Shown here in pieces: positions 28,267 through 38,256 of a stretch of DNA of 64,000 nt. This stretch comes from Pogonophryne albipinna (Eukaryota; Chordata; Actinopteri; Perciformes; Artedidraconidae). Location: the NCBI GenBank assembly GCA_028583405.1, contig CM053263.1, positions 5,251,804 through 5,315,803 of the forward strand. The letters are read 5' to 3'. The position numbers were made by a program, and so were the translations under genes. Below the pieces are notes generated by a model. It did not search any database and had not been told where the DNA came from. It saw only the letters and a list, made by a program, of their open reading frames with translations. How positions within the stretch are numbered: position 1 is the first letter of the stretch; each line of letters opens with the position of its first letter.

Positions 28267-31200
28267 AGGGATGTTATTTTGTTTGAGGGTATTTTTTTAT
28301 TATTCATTTCATTATCATTATTTATTATTTGTTGTATTTCATTTTACAAGTTTTTTCAGGGATGGCCTGAAAGAGATTTTTTTTTCAGTTTGATTTAAAA
28401 AAAATCTTTGCACATTAATGACAGCCAAGTGCTGTTTTTATTTATTTATTTTTATTCTTGAACAACTGATTTGTTCACATAGGCCTAGACTACTTGGTAA
28501 TCTCATTTATTTGTATTGTGTTAATAAAGAAAATATGTATTAAATTTTGCCTTGGTCTGGTTTGTTTAGAAAAAAACAGAAAAAAATCGAGGTTTAAATC
28601 GAAAATTGTCCATTAGTTAGAAGAAAAAAAAAATCGAGATTTTATTTTTAGGCCAAATCGCCCAGCCCTACAGTCGACCCATGTTCAGGGGAGGTGGGTT
28701 TAGTTTCCTGCACGCCTCGACGTAAGAGAGACGTAAGCGACGCCACCTCTTAGCTCCGAAGCTCTTGTCTGTAGACCGACAATTTTTTGGAGCTGGAAGT
28801 GAACCGGATTCCGGAGCTAAGAGGCGGCGCCGCTGCGGTGTGAACAGGAAAAACCGGCACTTTTCAGGCTCTAGCTCCGAGCCGGAGCTGAAAACGCGTT
28901 GGTGTGAAAGGGGCATTAGCTCCGGAATCCGGTTCACTTCCAGCTCCAAAAAATTGTCAGTCTAGAGGCAAGAGCTTCGGAGCTAAGAGGTGGCGTCGCT
29001 TACGTCTCCCTTACGTCGAGGCGTGCAGGAAACTAAACCCACCTCCCCTGAACATGGGTCGACTGTCATGCCTGCCTACAAGCAGTAGTGCTTATAAACA
29101 CACTTTATAAAGTAAGGCAACACTAACCAGGCTTCGTGTGATTCTGTTTATTTGTACCTTACTTTGACCATCCGTTCACTGTTATTGATCATTGTGGAGA
29201 GAGGCAGACGTTTTGTTTTGTATTATAGCAGCTATCGGATGGAATCAATACATGGGCTGCACAGGTTGTCGTGTCCGACTATCACAAGTAGAATCATAAT
29301 AAATATACGCCGGTAAAATGTGCCTGTAGAAAACGGCTTATGCCACAATAGGATAGCAATAGCAAGTAGTCAGTTTAGCTTCGGTTGCTATGCTAACATC
29401 ACCCATTTTATACCAGAGAAATTTTCATAACAGCGTTGTGATGCCAAACAGCGTCAATTCAGACTGACACACATTCACTTAAGGGGAACTGGGGATATTT
29501 ATCAGCTGCTTGTGTGACAGTCGGACGCAGTTCCCCGTTGTTGTTGTTGTTGTGAGCGCCATAACGCCGTTGGGGAGCAAATCAGCGACGTAAACGGTGA
29601 CGTCATGACGCAGCAGCGGCAACACCAGTCGGGCTCTGGGCGGTGTGAACAGAGCGGGAGCAGAAAAGGGAAACCGGAGCTGAACCAGAAAAGCTCTAGC
29701 TCGGAGCTAGAAAGGGAAAAGCGCTGGTGTGAAAGCCGCATAACACGAACAGACCTTTTTCAGCTGAAAAAGGTGCCAAAGTTTGTCCCACAGGGTGACA
29801 TGGAGGAAAGGACAGCTGAGGCAAGCCATGGAAGGGCTTTGTCAGAGCCCACAGGCTTGCTACCCTGGAAACTGGCTTTGATTTGGTTCCCTCAATTAAT
29901 ATAATAATAATTTTTAACATAGTGATAGTAGATGGCTCGTTAGTTAAACATGAATTTCTCGACCAAAGCATTTAAACAATATTCCCTTTTTTATAGTTCC
30001 TATTATTTTGGATTGTGCTGAGGCAATATGCAAGACAAGTATCTTATGTGAAAAAGGCAATGTTTTTGAATGACTATTGTGGCCTTTAAGTAGGTACTGT
30101 CTAATGGTAGGCTATACTAGTACTGCTTTTGTACCAGTATAAAATGTATCATGTTTGTTTAGATTGAGTCTAGCGCTAAAGCAAATTAAATATTCAACTG
30201 ATTTCAATCTTTAAATCGTACTATTGACAATAACTACAACCATAAAACTACCCTTGTAGTTAAACATTACAATTCTAAGTGCAATATTTACCCATCATTA
30301 CTAACCAGCTCACATCGAAACGTCTTTCAATACAATTAGTGAATTGATATCGCTGAAGGGCATACATGACCATTAATAAGTAAATAAGACAAAGGATTAT
30401 GTTTGTACAATTTACTGCTGCACAGAGGCATGAATGTTCTCTTAAAGATATGTTGCAGCATCTGTCTTACTTTATTTTTGAAAATAAACGTCATTACCCA
30501 TCATCCAGCATTACAACACTAACACGAGCAATAGCATAAACCGTGACGCATGTTACAGGGATACTATGTTATTCGTTATGGGAATAAGGCACAACAGCGT
30601 AAGTGCTTGTCACTTTGACAAGTTAACAAGGGCATTATTATCGAGGCATGGGCTAAAGTTGTCGACGTTATTGTTATGTTTAAACCCTACTGAAATAAAA
30701 AGCATGTGTTGTGTAGTTGCTTCCCAATGAGTGTGTTGGCGCTGCAGTCAGTCCTGCCGATAGGGGTGTGGAGGCTACAGCGTTGCTATTATGTTTCCAC
30801 AACACCCTGGTGCTGTCGCCATTTTCATAGCGCTTTTCTCAGGACGGCGAGACAATCGTGTGGCCAGGGGAGCCTCGCCATGGGAGGAAAATCCCCAAGA
30901 ATGCATTCAATCGCCTCTTTCATACACTCTACCTTAAGTATCACTCTGTCGGTACAGTTTGTGTTGTTTTTTTGTGAATTCGTCGACAGCGAAGCCAGTA
31001 AGCTAATCGGCTAGCAATGGCCTCTGAAAATGTAGCAGGCTAAGTTTATTGGCATTCGGAGTAGCGAAACAATCGGAGCACAAGGCGCATTTATGTGTAC
31101 GTTGTAACAGTTATGCAGAAAGCAAACGAAACAGCGTTCAACACAAAGTAACCTGGAATTTCTGTTTAGAGCCGCAAATAACAGGCCACAGCGACCGGTT

Positions 31201-32806
31201 GTGTATAGTACAAAGCTAGCGGTATCGAACATGGGCTAACGACATAATGCGTAGAGGGCTAAAGTTAGCAAAGTAGGCTAGTGTCGACACGAAAGAAGTG
31301 GATTATTGCTCTGCTCGTCACAGACAGGAAAGAGCGACAACTTCAGCGTTGACAGATAACTGCTTCGGGACAAATGTATCCGCTTGTACATGCATACGTT
31401 TGTTAGTTTCAGGTCACATGAAACAATTGCGATAGTTCATGGCATGGCTTGGGGTTGCCATTCGAGATGGAGTTACAAATTGTGTGACTGGGGTGAGATA
31501 CCCAAATGTAACACCCCCTCCCCCACGCTTGCAGCATTTGAACCCAGAATCTAGTGATCTTGAAATGGACTTTTTAGCCCGATTACAACCAAACAAGCGC
31601 CTTGTTTGACATTGGGTCTATTATCGATTACATCTCGTCATAAATACAATTCCATATAAGCTCTGTTGCCTACGAGATTACTGCGCAATGTAGCTAGACA
31701 TCTAAGCTATTTTAACAGCTGGTTATGTCCACTGAGGTATATTAGAATAAAAACCTTCATAGATTTGTTTACATGCATGTAAAAACTCATTGTTCCCTGG
31801 CTTTTAACAGTGGCATTGTATGACATTTCGCTGAACGGAAATAATGTCCCGTGCTCTGGTTAAGCAGGGTGGGAGCAACCACGACTAATTCAAGTTGGTA
31901 ACTAATTGTAAATGTACTGTTTTAATGCTGGGTGACAACGATGCAAATACTGTAATCAAGTAACAGGAGGTGTCAAAAAAGAACATGCGCGTTTGCGGTC
32001 AGCTGCAAGGACCTTAGACATAAATTAACTGGTTAGAAATAAAGCGGGTCACGTTTTTTTAAGAGGTCACATTATTTACACTAAAATTGTAGAAACCGTG
32101 CGCAATATGATCCGCAGTGTATCTTGGTCCAACTAAACACCAAGCGTGTCGCCTCATGGTCATAGTCAAAGTGTGAGTAATAATATTGTGTCGTATTTTT
32201 AAAGGCAAGTTCACTGCTGGCAATGTAAACTGTTGTTGACCGAGACTGTATGCTGTGGCAAAGACGTTACACGTTAGGCTATGGGACAGCCATTAATCTA
32301 ATTGCAGCATTTTCGTTTTAAGTTACCAATACGTGAATGTGTATTGTGTTATTTCTGGCAAACAACTATATACATTAATACGAGCTGTACATAATATTGA
32401 CCCGATACATGTGTATGACGTTTGTGTATCGCCACACTTTCAAATAGGAGTCAATGCACTGCTCGGTCTGTGTCAAGCTAATTTGAGCTAGTAGCATGCG
32501 CTAGTTAGCAAGAGGTCTCCTGGCGTTACGCTTGCCAACTTGCCACTTTAATTAAAAAACTTGCTCAATTAGTAAGCCGTTTTTAATAGGTTATCAAGGC
32601 AAACGTAAAAATAAAGTACAAAACACATACAGACCCCTGAACTAACAGTGTTGCTCGGCTAGCTAGCAAGCTAAACTCAGCTGATACTACAACTACGTTA
32701 GCCAGCATCAGCATGATGAGCCGAGCCAGCTAACTAAAGCCAACAATAGCCTTCCAGGTCGGATTTGTGCTCACCCTACAACTAGTACTTATAGCAGTTT
32801 ACTTAC

Positions 32807-33133
32807 CGTTTTATGTCCACTCTGGATGACCTGAATAGCGAATAAGGGGACCTGGGTTAGACCCCCGTCGCTTTCCACACAGCCTCCACAACCAAAACAA
32901 TACTTCTGTCCACACACTGCGGATCCCTAGCAAAGCTTTAAAATGTTTGTATATAAACTTGTCGTCTAAAGAGTTTTTTGCTGTGAAAAATCCCTGGCCT
33001 CCTTGTTCTACGAGATGACCCAAATATGACTCGAAATCTATTCAAAACCGTTAAAACTGCACCCTAGTCATCGGCGACTTTTAGAAATTAGATCCCCTCA
33101 AACCAGTCTCTTTTCCCTTTGCAAAAATGGCGG
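32807..33133 (-). other. kmt2e: Probable kmt2e exon 1, non-coding
   Basis: On the minus strand a strong donor (ACG|GTAAGTAA) ends an exon at 32807, upstream of the start-codon exon. The preceding 300 bp is moderately GC-rich and begins near a YY1-type motif, as expected of a transcription start. No protein is inferred. The upstream boundary is a guess. Confidence 0.45.
33123..33133 (+). promoter_or_regulatory. YY1-type motif at presumed kmt2e promoter
   Basis: AAAATGGCGGC fits the YY1 core (ATGGCGGC). It lies in a GC-rich block containing CCGCCTCCCCCACG and CCCCTCCCTGCCC, typical of housekeeping promoters. Confidence 0.4.
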
Positions 33134-34479
33134 CCTTGCCAGGACTGCCGAGACTCCGCCTCCCCCACGAGCCCCCCTCCCTGCCCATCGCTAAACCCGG
33201 GCTCCGCCTCCACATACTGCGGGGTTACCCTTCCAATTTCACAGGGGCAACGTGACCGTGCTCTATGCGCGTACACGACTGTGATTCCTCAAGACTGCTA
33301 TTTCTGTCTCTGGATTTACATTGTGCCGCCCGCAATCTTTAGAAAATGCTTGTCAAACGGACAGAACGTCAAGGATTAGAAGTAAATTGGGACCTTAGCA
33401 TAATAAATAATTTAAGTGATATTAAACTTGATGACGTTCTTTAGGATTTAATCAAAAACAACTTTATAGAAATCTTAGAGTGCAATGTGATGTGTAAAGA
33501 TGAATTCCCTTGTAATCTTCACAATCATCTGATGAAAGTGAAGTCAGATGTGGGGATGTTTTCAATCAGGAGGTTTTGTTTGAATTTACTGTTGTTTCCT
33601 CTACTGTTTCCTCTTCTTCGTCTCAGGGAGAAAGGGGTAATAATGCTTTAACAAAACGGAGCCAGTTTATATTTTTGTATTCACTGCAATGCTTTTGATT
33701 AATTGAGTTTATGTCTGTTTGTGTGTCCATTATCAAACAGGCTATGATGGCAATTGGACTGAGATGGCCACAGTAGATGTTTATTAATTCTGCCATGTGA
33801 ATAATTGAAACTTATCTAAGTTTACAACATTAAAAATGTGGTCGTTTTGAACACGAATCCTTGATTTCCCACTGCCTTAGTTGAAAAGGAGCACGTAAAT
33901 CCGCTACCCAATGCAGGAGGAGACTAAGCTGTTATGTAACCCCTTACACAAGAGAAGCATGTTGTATATTGAGCTGATGCTAGGAAAGGGTAGCCCATGA
34001 AACACTGACCAATAAGATTATACCAAGGACAAAGAAAACATACCATACAGGGCTACGAAATTATTGAACATGTCATAAACCACACACACACTAAGCCTAT
34101 TTGTTGGTGCTATTCACACCGTGCAAGTGCAAATAACAAGGTGGGATAAACAGACTTACATCACTCTCATTTATTAGGCTTGCAAACGTTTGAATTTATT
34201 GTGTTATCAAAATGTAAAATATAAAGTATATGTTGTCTGTTTAATGCAACCATCAGTAAGTAACTCTATAATGTACTTGTAACCCTTTTGATTTATTTAA
34301 CAATCATTTAACTAAACGTAAGCTGGAATTGTTGACAACTAATAATTATAGCAATGTTTCAGACAGGTGTATTGTTGTGGTAACTCGGTTAATGTTGAAT
34401 CTCCAGAAATATGTCGGGAGAAATCCCTTTGACATCATATGTTGAGAGAGGATGTTCTCATCGTTTCCATTTATTATTG

Positions 34480-35250
34480 ACCCTCCCCCACCCGAAACCG
34501 CATCCCCCCGCGCATGCGCAGTTGTGCAGGACCGCTGCAACTGCTGGTGCACGGGCAGTCGGGTTGTTTGAAATAAACTTAGGGGACGACGGAGGTAAAA
34601 CATGGCCTGTTCGAGCCACTATCACCCGCTTCTAAACGGAGATGTTTCGGCTCTGGAGGATGCATCGATGAAAAAAAAGATCACTGTCGGTTTCGGAGAG
34701 GATAACATTTATCCATGACCCTTGTTGTGCCCATCGCGTTTTCGGTTTGAAGATGATATTCCCTATTTCAATTTAAGATAAAGACGCACAGATGGTGGGA
34801 AGTTAACCATTGATCACAAATAAATGGTTCATTTAAAAAAAAAAAAGGGAAATGGTTGGTTTCCGATGACATCATGCAGCTAGTATTTGTGGGCGGGCTT
34901 TGAGCTGTGAGGGGAGAGGGGCGCAACCGGAGAGACCAGGCGCCATTAGGTAACAACCTATGGTAACAACGTAGGCTACTGTGCGTGGAGTTATTTTTTA
35001 ATAGGGGCTTCTGGTGGGTACAACATAGAGTGGTCGACATGAATATACTTATATTGCCCATGCAGTGGACATTGACTACTCGCCGCGGGCGATAAAAAAG
35101 AGACTTCCTGTTGTTGGACGGGATTTGTTATCGTTGTCGACTGGAAACAAGATGGCGTCGAGGATTTCTTTCTTTGAGTGCACGCAGGGTCGAGCACTCA
35201 TGGGCGGCGGCGCCGTGCGCGTTCTCGCCACAATGTTATTATTTCCTGTT
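34480..35250. promoter_or_regulatory. Orphan promoter-like GC-rich block with NRF1 palindrome
   Basis: GCGCATGCGCA at 34510-34520 is a perfect NRF1 site. ACAAGATGGCGTCGAGGATT at 35146 carries a YY1-like core. CpG-rich stretches occur at 34.50-34.60 and 35.19-35.24 kb (GGGCGGCGGCGCCGTGCGCG). No coding exon of a known gene can be tied to it. It may be an alternative kmt2e promoter, a divergent non-coding transcript start or a distal ndufb2 element. Confidence 0.4.
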
Positions 35251-36045
35251 TTCATATCCTGAGAAGTACTTGCTTTATAAACAATGTTCGACCACAACCG
35301 CAGTCCAAGAAGTGACCCGATGCATATGTTTTAACATGTGTGTGTGGTAACCCCATGTTTGGCCATGTAGATGTGACGGAAAGCAAACCCTTAACGTTTT
35401 ATTAAATTGTGGTGATCTTCACATTCTAGATAACTTGCATAAGCACTTCCTTATCCTTTGCCACTTTTCACAAAGACATTAAACGGCCCCATGCTTCTCG
35501 TAAAGACCATAAACCTTGCCATGCCGTGTACAACACAAAAACAGTACAGCATCCGGTAGAGTTTCATTTTACCAGCTTAGCTTTTGGCCCCATCTAGTGG
35601 GCAATGCAGGGAAATTTGACACATGTATGAGCCATTGACTTCCCCCGCATTCATTTAAAAACTCTGTAATTTAATTCTTATTAACAGGATTTGCGTCCCT
35701 GCTCTGCAGAGATAGCATTCCCGATGTCGTGTATTTAGAGCAGGTTTTATTAAATGCATAGATACATAAATGAAAGTCGATAAATACATACATAAATGAA
35801 AGTCGATCAAATATAATGTTCTGACTACCATTAAGTTATGCAATAGAGGTACAAATGTGTAAGGGTAGCCCAATATTACAAAATAGGTAATCATCTCGTA
35901 TTTCTAAGTCAAGATTAAAAAAGTGAAAGTTTCTCTTGTAGGGATAAGGTAATTATGCACTATACACTCTGAAACCATGACAATAAATCAGAGGGTAGAA
36001 AAATGTTTCCTGAATAGTAACTGAAGCTGTCAGGAAAAGGTAGTG

Positions 36046-36313
36046 GAGAATCAATCAATCAATCAATCAATGTTTATTTATATAGCCCAATATCACAAAT
36101 GTTACATTTGTCTCAGTGGACTTCACAGTTTGTACAAAATATCAGTATGACAATACGACACCCTCTGTCCTTAGACCCTCACATCGTACAAGGAAAAACT
36201 TCCGAAGAAAACCCACAGTTTTAAAGGGAAAAATGGGAGAAACCTCAGGGAGAGCAACAGAGGAGGGATCCCTCTCCCAGGACGGACAGACGTGCAATAG
36301 ATGCCGTGTGTAA
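36046..36313 (-). repeat. LINE 3'-end type repeat with (TCAA)n tail
   Basis: (TCAA)5 at 36051-36070 is followed by TGTTTATTTATATAGCCCAA, then TGTCCTTAGACCCTCACATC and ACAAGGAAAAACTTCC. This is a very common teleost dispersed repeat that ends in a simple-sequence tail, as many non-LTR retrotransposons do. The orientation is inferred from the tail. Confidence 0.6.
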
Positions 36314-36453
36314 ATTGAAATGATAATACATTTGCAACATAGAGAAAAGCATACAAGTGTCTTTATGTCTATCTAAAGTTGCACACATGTGGCTATACAA
36401 GTGACGTTATTTTTATTTAAAAGTAAAATACTATGCACAAAAGTTATCAAACA

Positions 36454-36534
36454 GTTGAACTCAGAGCCGTATAAATAATTTATTATATATGAATACATTA
36501 ATTATTATAATCTTTATACGGCTCTGGTTGAACT
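36454..36534. mobile_element. 65-bp hAT MITE
   Basis: The element 36462-36526 has perfect 14-bp terminal inverted repeats CAGAGCCGTATAAA / TTTATACGGCTCTG and a perfect 8-bp duplication GTTGAACT (36454-36461 and 36527-36534). It is extremely small, with only an AT-rich 37-bp centre. Confidence 0.88.
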
Positions 36535-36604
36535 CAAAGGGAGAGTCCTCATCACAGGAGAACAGAAGAGGGCGCTGTCTCTTTAAAACGGTATTTTCAC
36601 TCAA

Positions 36605-36647
36605 CCAATTAGCGTACAGGAACACCGGACGTGAACACTCTGTCCAA
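36605..36647 (+). promoter_or_regulatory. ndufb2: Two CCAAT boxes at ndufb2 promoter
   Basis: CCAAT occurs at 36605-36609 (AACCAATTAGC) and 36643-36647 (GTCCAATCACAG), about 135-175 bp upstream of the start codon. The second sits in an NF-Y-like context. Confidence 0.5.
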
Positions 36648-36780
36648 TCACAGCCGTCGTTGTTAGGAGGTCATTTATTGACAAGGGAGAAGGTGACTCC
36701 TCGGAGAGACGGACAGTGGCTAGCTGGTCAAATCGTACAAAATAACCAACAGAGGGCTGGTTGCGGGTAAATTAGCAACC

Positions 36781-36866
36781 ATGGCTTCTTTTGGAAGGGC
36801 GTTGGGAGTCCTTCGCACAGGATCTCAGCTCCTGAGACGCGGTACACAGATGATAACGATCAGAAA
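36781..36866 (+). CDS. ndufb2: ndufb2 exon 1, residues 1-29, presequence
   Basis: Encodes the basic, hydroxylated N-terminal region expected of a cleaved mitochondrial targeting peptide. The ATG follows ATTAGCAACC. Confidence 0.94.
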
Positions 36867-37579
36867 GTAAGTATCGTCAAACCCACTAGCAGCTATTAGC
36901 CAAACGACCTGCGTACACAAACGTTAATTAAAAACGTTGATTTGTCGTTAAAACTTAGAAAAGTATCGTAAATGTTATCCTGTATACTATGTAATATTGA
37001 TTTTAAGTGTATTTTGTTGTGCTTTTAATGTTCTAGTGGTAGCGGCACACCGACTATAGTGCCACGGTACAGGCAGTTCCCCATAATATCGAAGACACAT
37101 ATTTTGAAGTCCGAGCTGCTCAGCGGTGCCATGTGGTTCTGGATCCTCTGGCACAGCTGGCACGACCCTGATATAGTCATGGTAAGTAATCCTGCTTCAG
37201 TAAACTTTAATTATACAGTATCCAGCCCCAAAACGGAGCATGAAAGTAAACATACATTACCATCAACTCCCTGCATGAGCATGGCCCTCTGCTGCAGGTG
37301 GATGTCTAGGTGGAATATGAGATTATGTTGTTGGACTAAATTACAATGTCCAGTATGAAATAAATGGAAATGCAGTTATGTTTAACTATTTGTTGGAAGC
37401 TTCATTATAAGTCAGGAGTCGAAATGGAAAGACTGTTATAGCAAAGGTCCACTGACCTTAATTTGAAATGCAAACGTTAAGTGAAGGTTCTTCGCTCTTC
37501 ATAGGGTCACTTCCCCTGGCCTGAGGCCTCTGAATGGACAGATGAGGAGCTTGGAATCCCACCAGATGACGAAGAATAA
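36781..37579 (+). CDS. ndufb2: NADH dehydrogenase [ubiquinone] 1 beta subcomplex subunit 2, mitochondrial
   Basis: Three exons, 36781-36866, 37037-37181 and 37505-37579, join to 306 nt encoding 101 residues. The product is an accessory subunit of the membrane arm of mitochondrial complex I. Visible features: an Arg-rich N-terminal presequence (MASFGRALGVLRTGSQLLRR), the conserved VPRYRQFP motif, one membrane segment MWFWILWHSWHD, and the C-terminus WTDEELGIPPDDEE, nearly the same as in mammals. The introns are 170 and 323 bp, with donors AA|GTAAGT and ATG|GTAAGT. The gene is compact, with two CCAAT boxes upstream and a poly(A) signal about 550 bp after the stop. Confidence 0.97.
37037..37181 (+). 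CDS. ndufb2: ndufb2 exon 2, residues 29-77, membrane segment
   Basis: Reads SGSGTPTIVPRYRQFPIISK, then GAMWFWILWHSWHDPDIVM. The acceptor is TGTTCTAG. Confidence 0.96.
37505..37579 (+). CDS. ndufb2: ndufb2 exon 3, residues 78-101 and stop
   Basis: Reads GHFPWPEASEWTDEELGIPP then DDEE and TAA. The acidic C-terminus is strongly conserved. Confidence 0.97.
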   Translation, partial: GHFPWPEASEWTDEELGIPPDDEE

Positions 37580-38140
37580 GATCATTTCTTCTGTTTCATT
37601 TGCTTAAAAAGGACAACGGTATGCTAACAAATCAGGATAACCAGCTTTTTTTATACAGTATGTAATTCACTGCCAGAAGACCAGAACACAGGAGGGAAAT
37701 CTGAGTCTTCATAATTTACGATGCTGTCAAATGTCTTTTTAAATATGAACTCCTAGGAGTTTCATTTTAACTTGACGTTAAATTTGGCCATAAACTCAGT
37801 CTTTTTCAACCAGGTTATCGCTGTCTTATTACAAGAGACTCGGTCAATTAATGCACAGCTCTTTAAGAGAGGTTTTGGAGAAGGACAGATGTTTTTATTA
37901 ATGTGTACCCTATGTATAGCAATGGGGTACTGAAACTGAATATTATAACTTGTTGCAGAACTGTTGTATTAGAAAACATTGGTTTTAGCTAGGTGTCCCT
38001 TATACGGGCAACTTTGGATGGCATTTGTTTTGGTCCACTGTAGTAAATCTTCTGTTTCTTTTCAAGGTCACAATGAGGAATTCTAGCTGCGGGTCAAGTC
38101 TAAATATCCCGAAAATCAGTTCTGTAAATAAACTAATAAA
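37580..38140 (+). terminator. ndufb2: ndufb2 3' UTR with poly(A) signals
   Basis: AT-rich 3' untranslated region with two AATAAA hexamers at 38127-38132 and 38135-38140. Cleavage probably falls 10-25 bp later. Confidence 0.7.
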
Positions 38141-38256
38141 AAGATCTTTAAATATGTAAAGTGTTGCCTTTGTTACAATAACCAACAGCATAAGATGGTT
38201 TCAATGCGAACATGAGCTGGGCTTGACAAAAAAGACAAGCATGTTATTTCATTAGT

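Larger units (their letters stand above)
26680..28678. mobile_element. hAT element inserted in the left arm of the foldback
   Basis: The element 26688-28670 starts TAGGGCTGGGCGATTTTTTC and ends AAATCGCCCAGCCCTA, with perfect 8-bp duplications CAGTCGAC (26680-26687 and 28671-28678). The other arm preserves the uninterrupted GTCGACTGTCATGCC sequence. It contains a hAT C-terminal ORF, a block shared with 48.7-49.0 kb, and a fragment with another transposon's terminal sequence. Confidence 0.92.
25717..29745. mobile_element. Palindromic foldback DNA element (arms about 0.8-1 kb) interrupted by a hAT
   Basis: 25816-26687 is the inverted repeat of 29058-29744. The palindrome continues inward: 28679-28805 pairs with 28920-29057. 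The outer ends read ATGCGGCTTTCACACCAGCG and its complement. The right arm lacks about 190 bp that the left arm has (around 26110-26270). A roughly 105-bp unit with CCCCTTTCACACCAACGCG sits both outside the left end (25717-25815) and, inverted, at the centre of the palindrome (28806-28919). TAA/TTA next to these units suggests a PIF/Harbinger-type 3-bp target, but that is inference. No transposase was found in the arms. Confidence 0.7.
17606..32806 (-). other. kmt2e intron 1 (15.2 kb)
   Basis: Large first intron, assuming exon 1 is the one ending at 32807. It holds the densest transposon cluster: a short dispersed repeat at 18200, a hAT nested in a hAT at 21659-23572, a MITE at 24434 and a foldback element at 25.7-29.7 kb. 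The stretches 18.4-21.6 kb and 29.8-32.8 kb show no gene or repeat that I can define. Confidence 0.6.
33134..36460. other. Intergenic region between kmt2e and ndufb2
   Basis: About 3.3 kb between two divergent genes. It holds a promoter-like GC-rich block at 34.48-35.25 kb and a LINE-tail repeat at 36046-36313. The rest is AT-rich without features I can name. Confidence 0.6.

Noticed and set aside
28668..29110. ORFs with Arg/Ser/Gly repeats in the foldback centre
   Set aside because: Both strands give similar ORFs because the sequence is palindromic; no transposase motif.
32811..33023. 70-codon minus-strand ORF in presumed kmt2e exon 1
   Set aside because: It would lie in the 5' leader and does not match KMT2E, whose start is well fixed at 17491.
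35065..35262. Plus-strand ORF beginning MDIDYSPRAIKKRL in the orphan GC-rich block
   Set aside because: Only 65 codons in a CpG-rich region; no recognised protein. The promoter-like motifs are better evidence than the ORF.
36781..38140. Possible second copy or pseudogene of ndufb2
   Set aside because: Introns are present, splice sites are intact and the reading frame is complete, so it is a normal gene, not a retrocopy.
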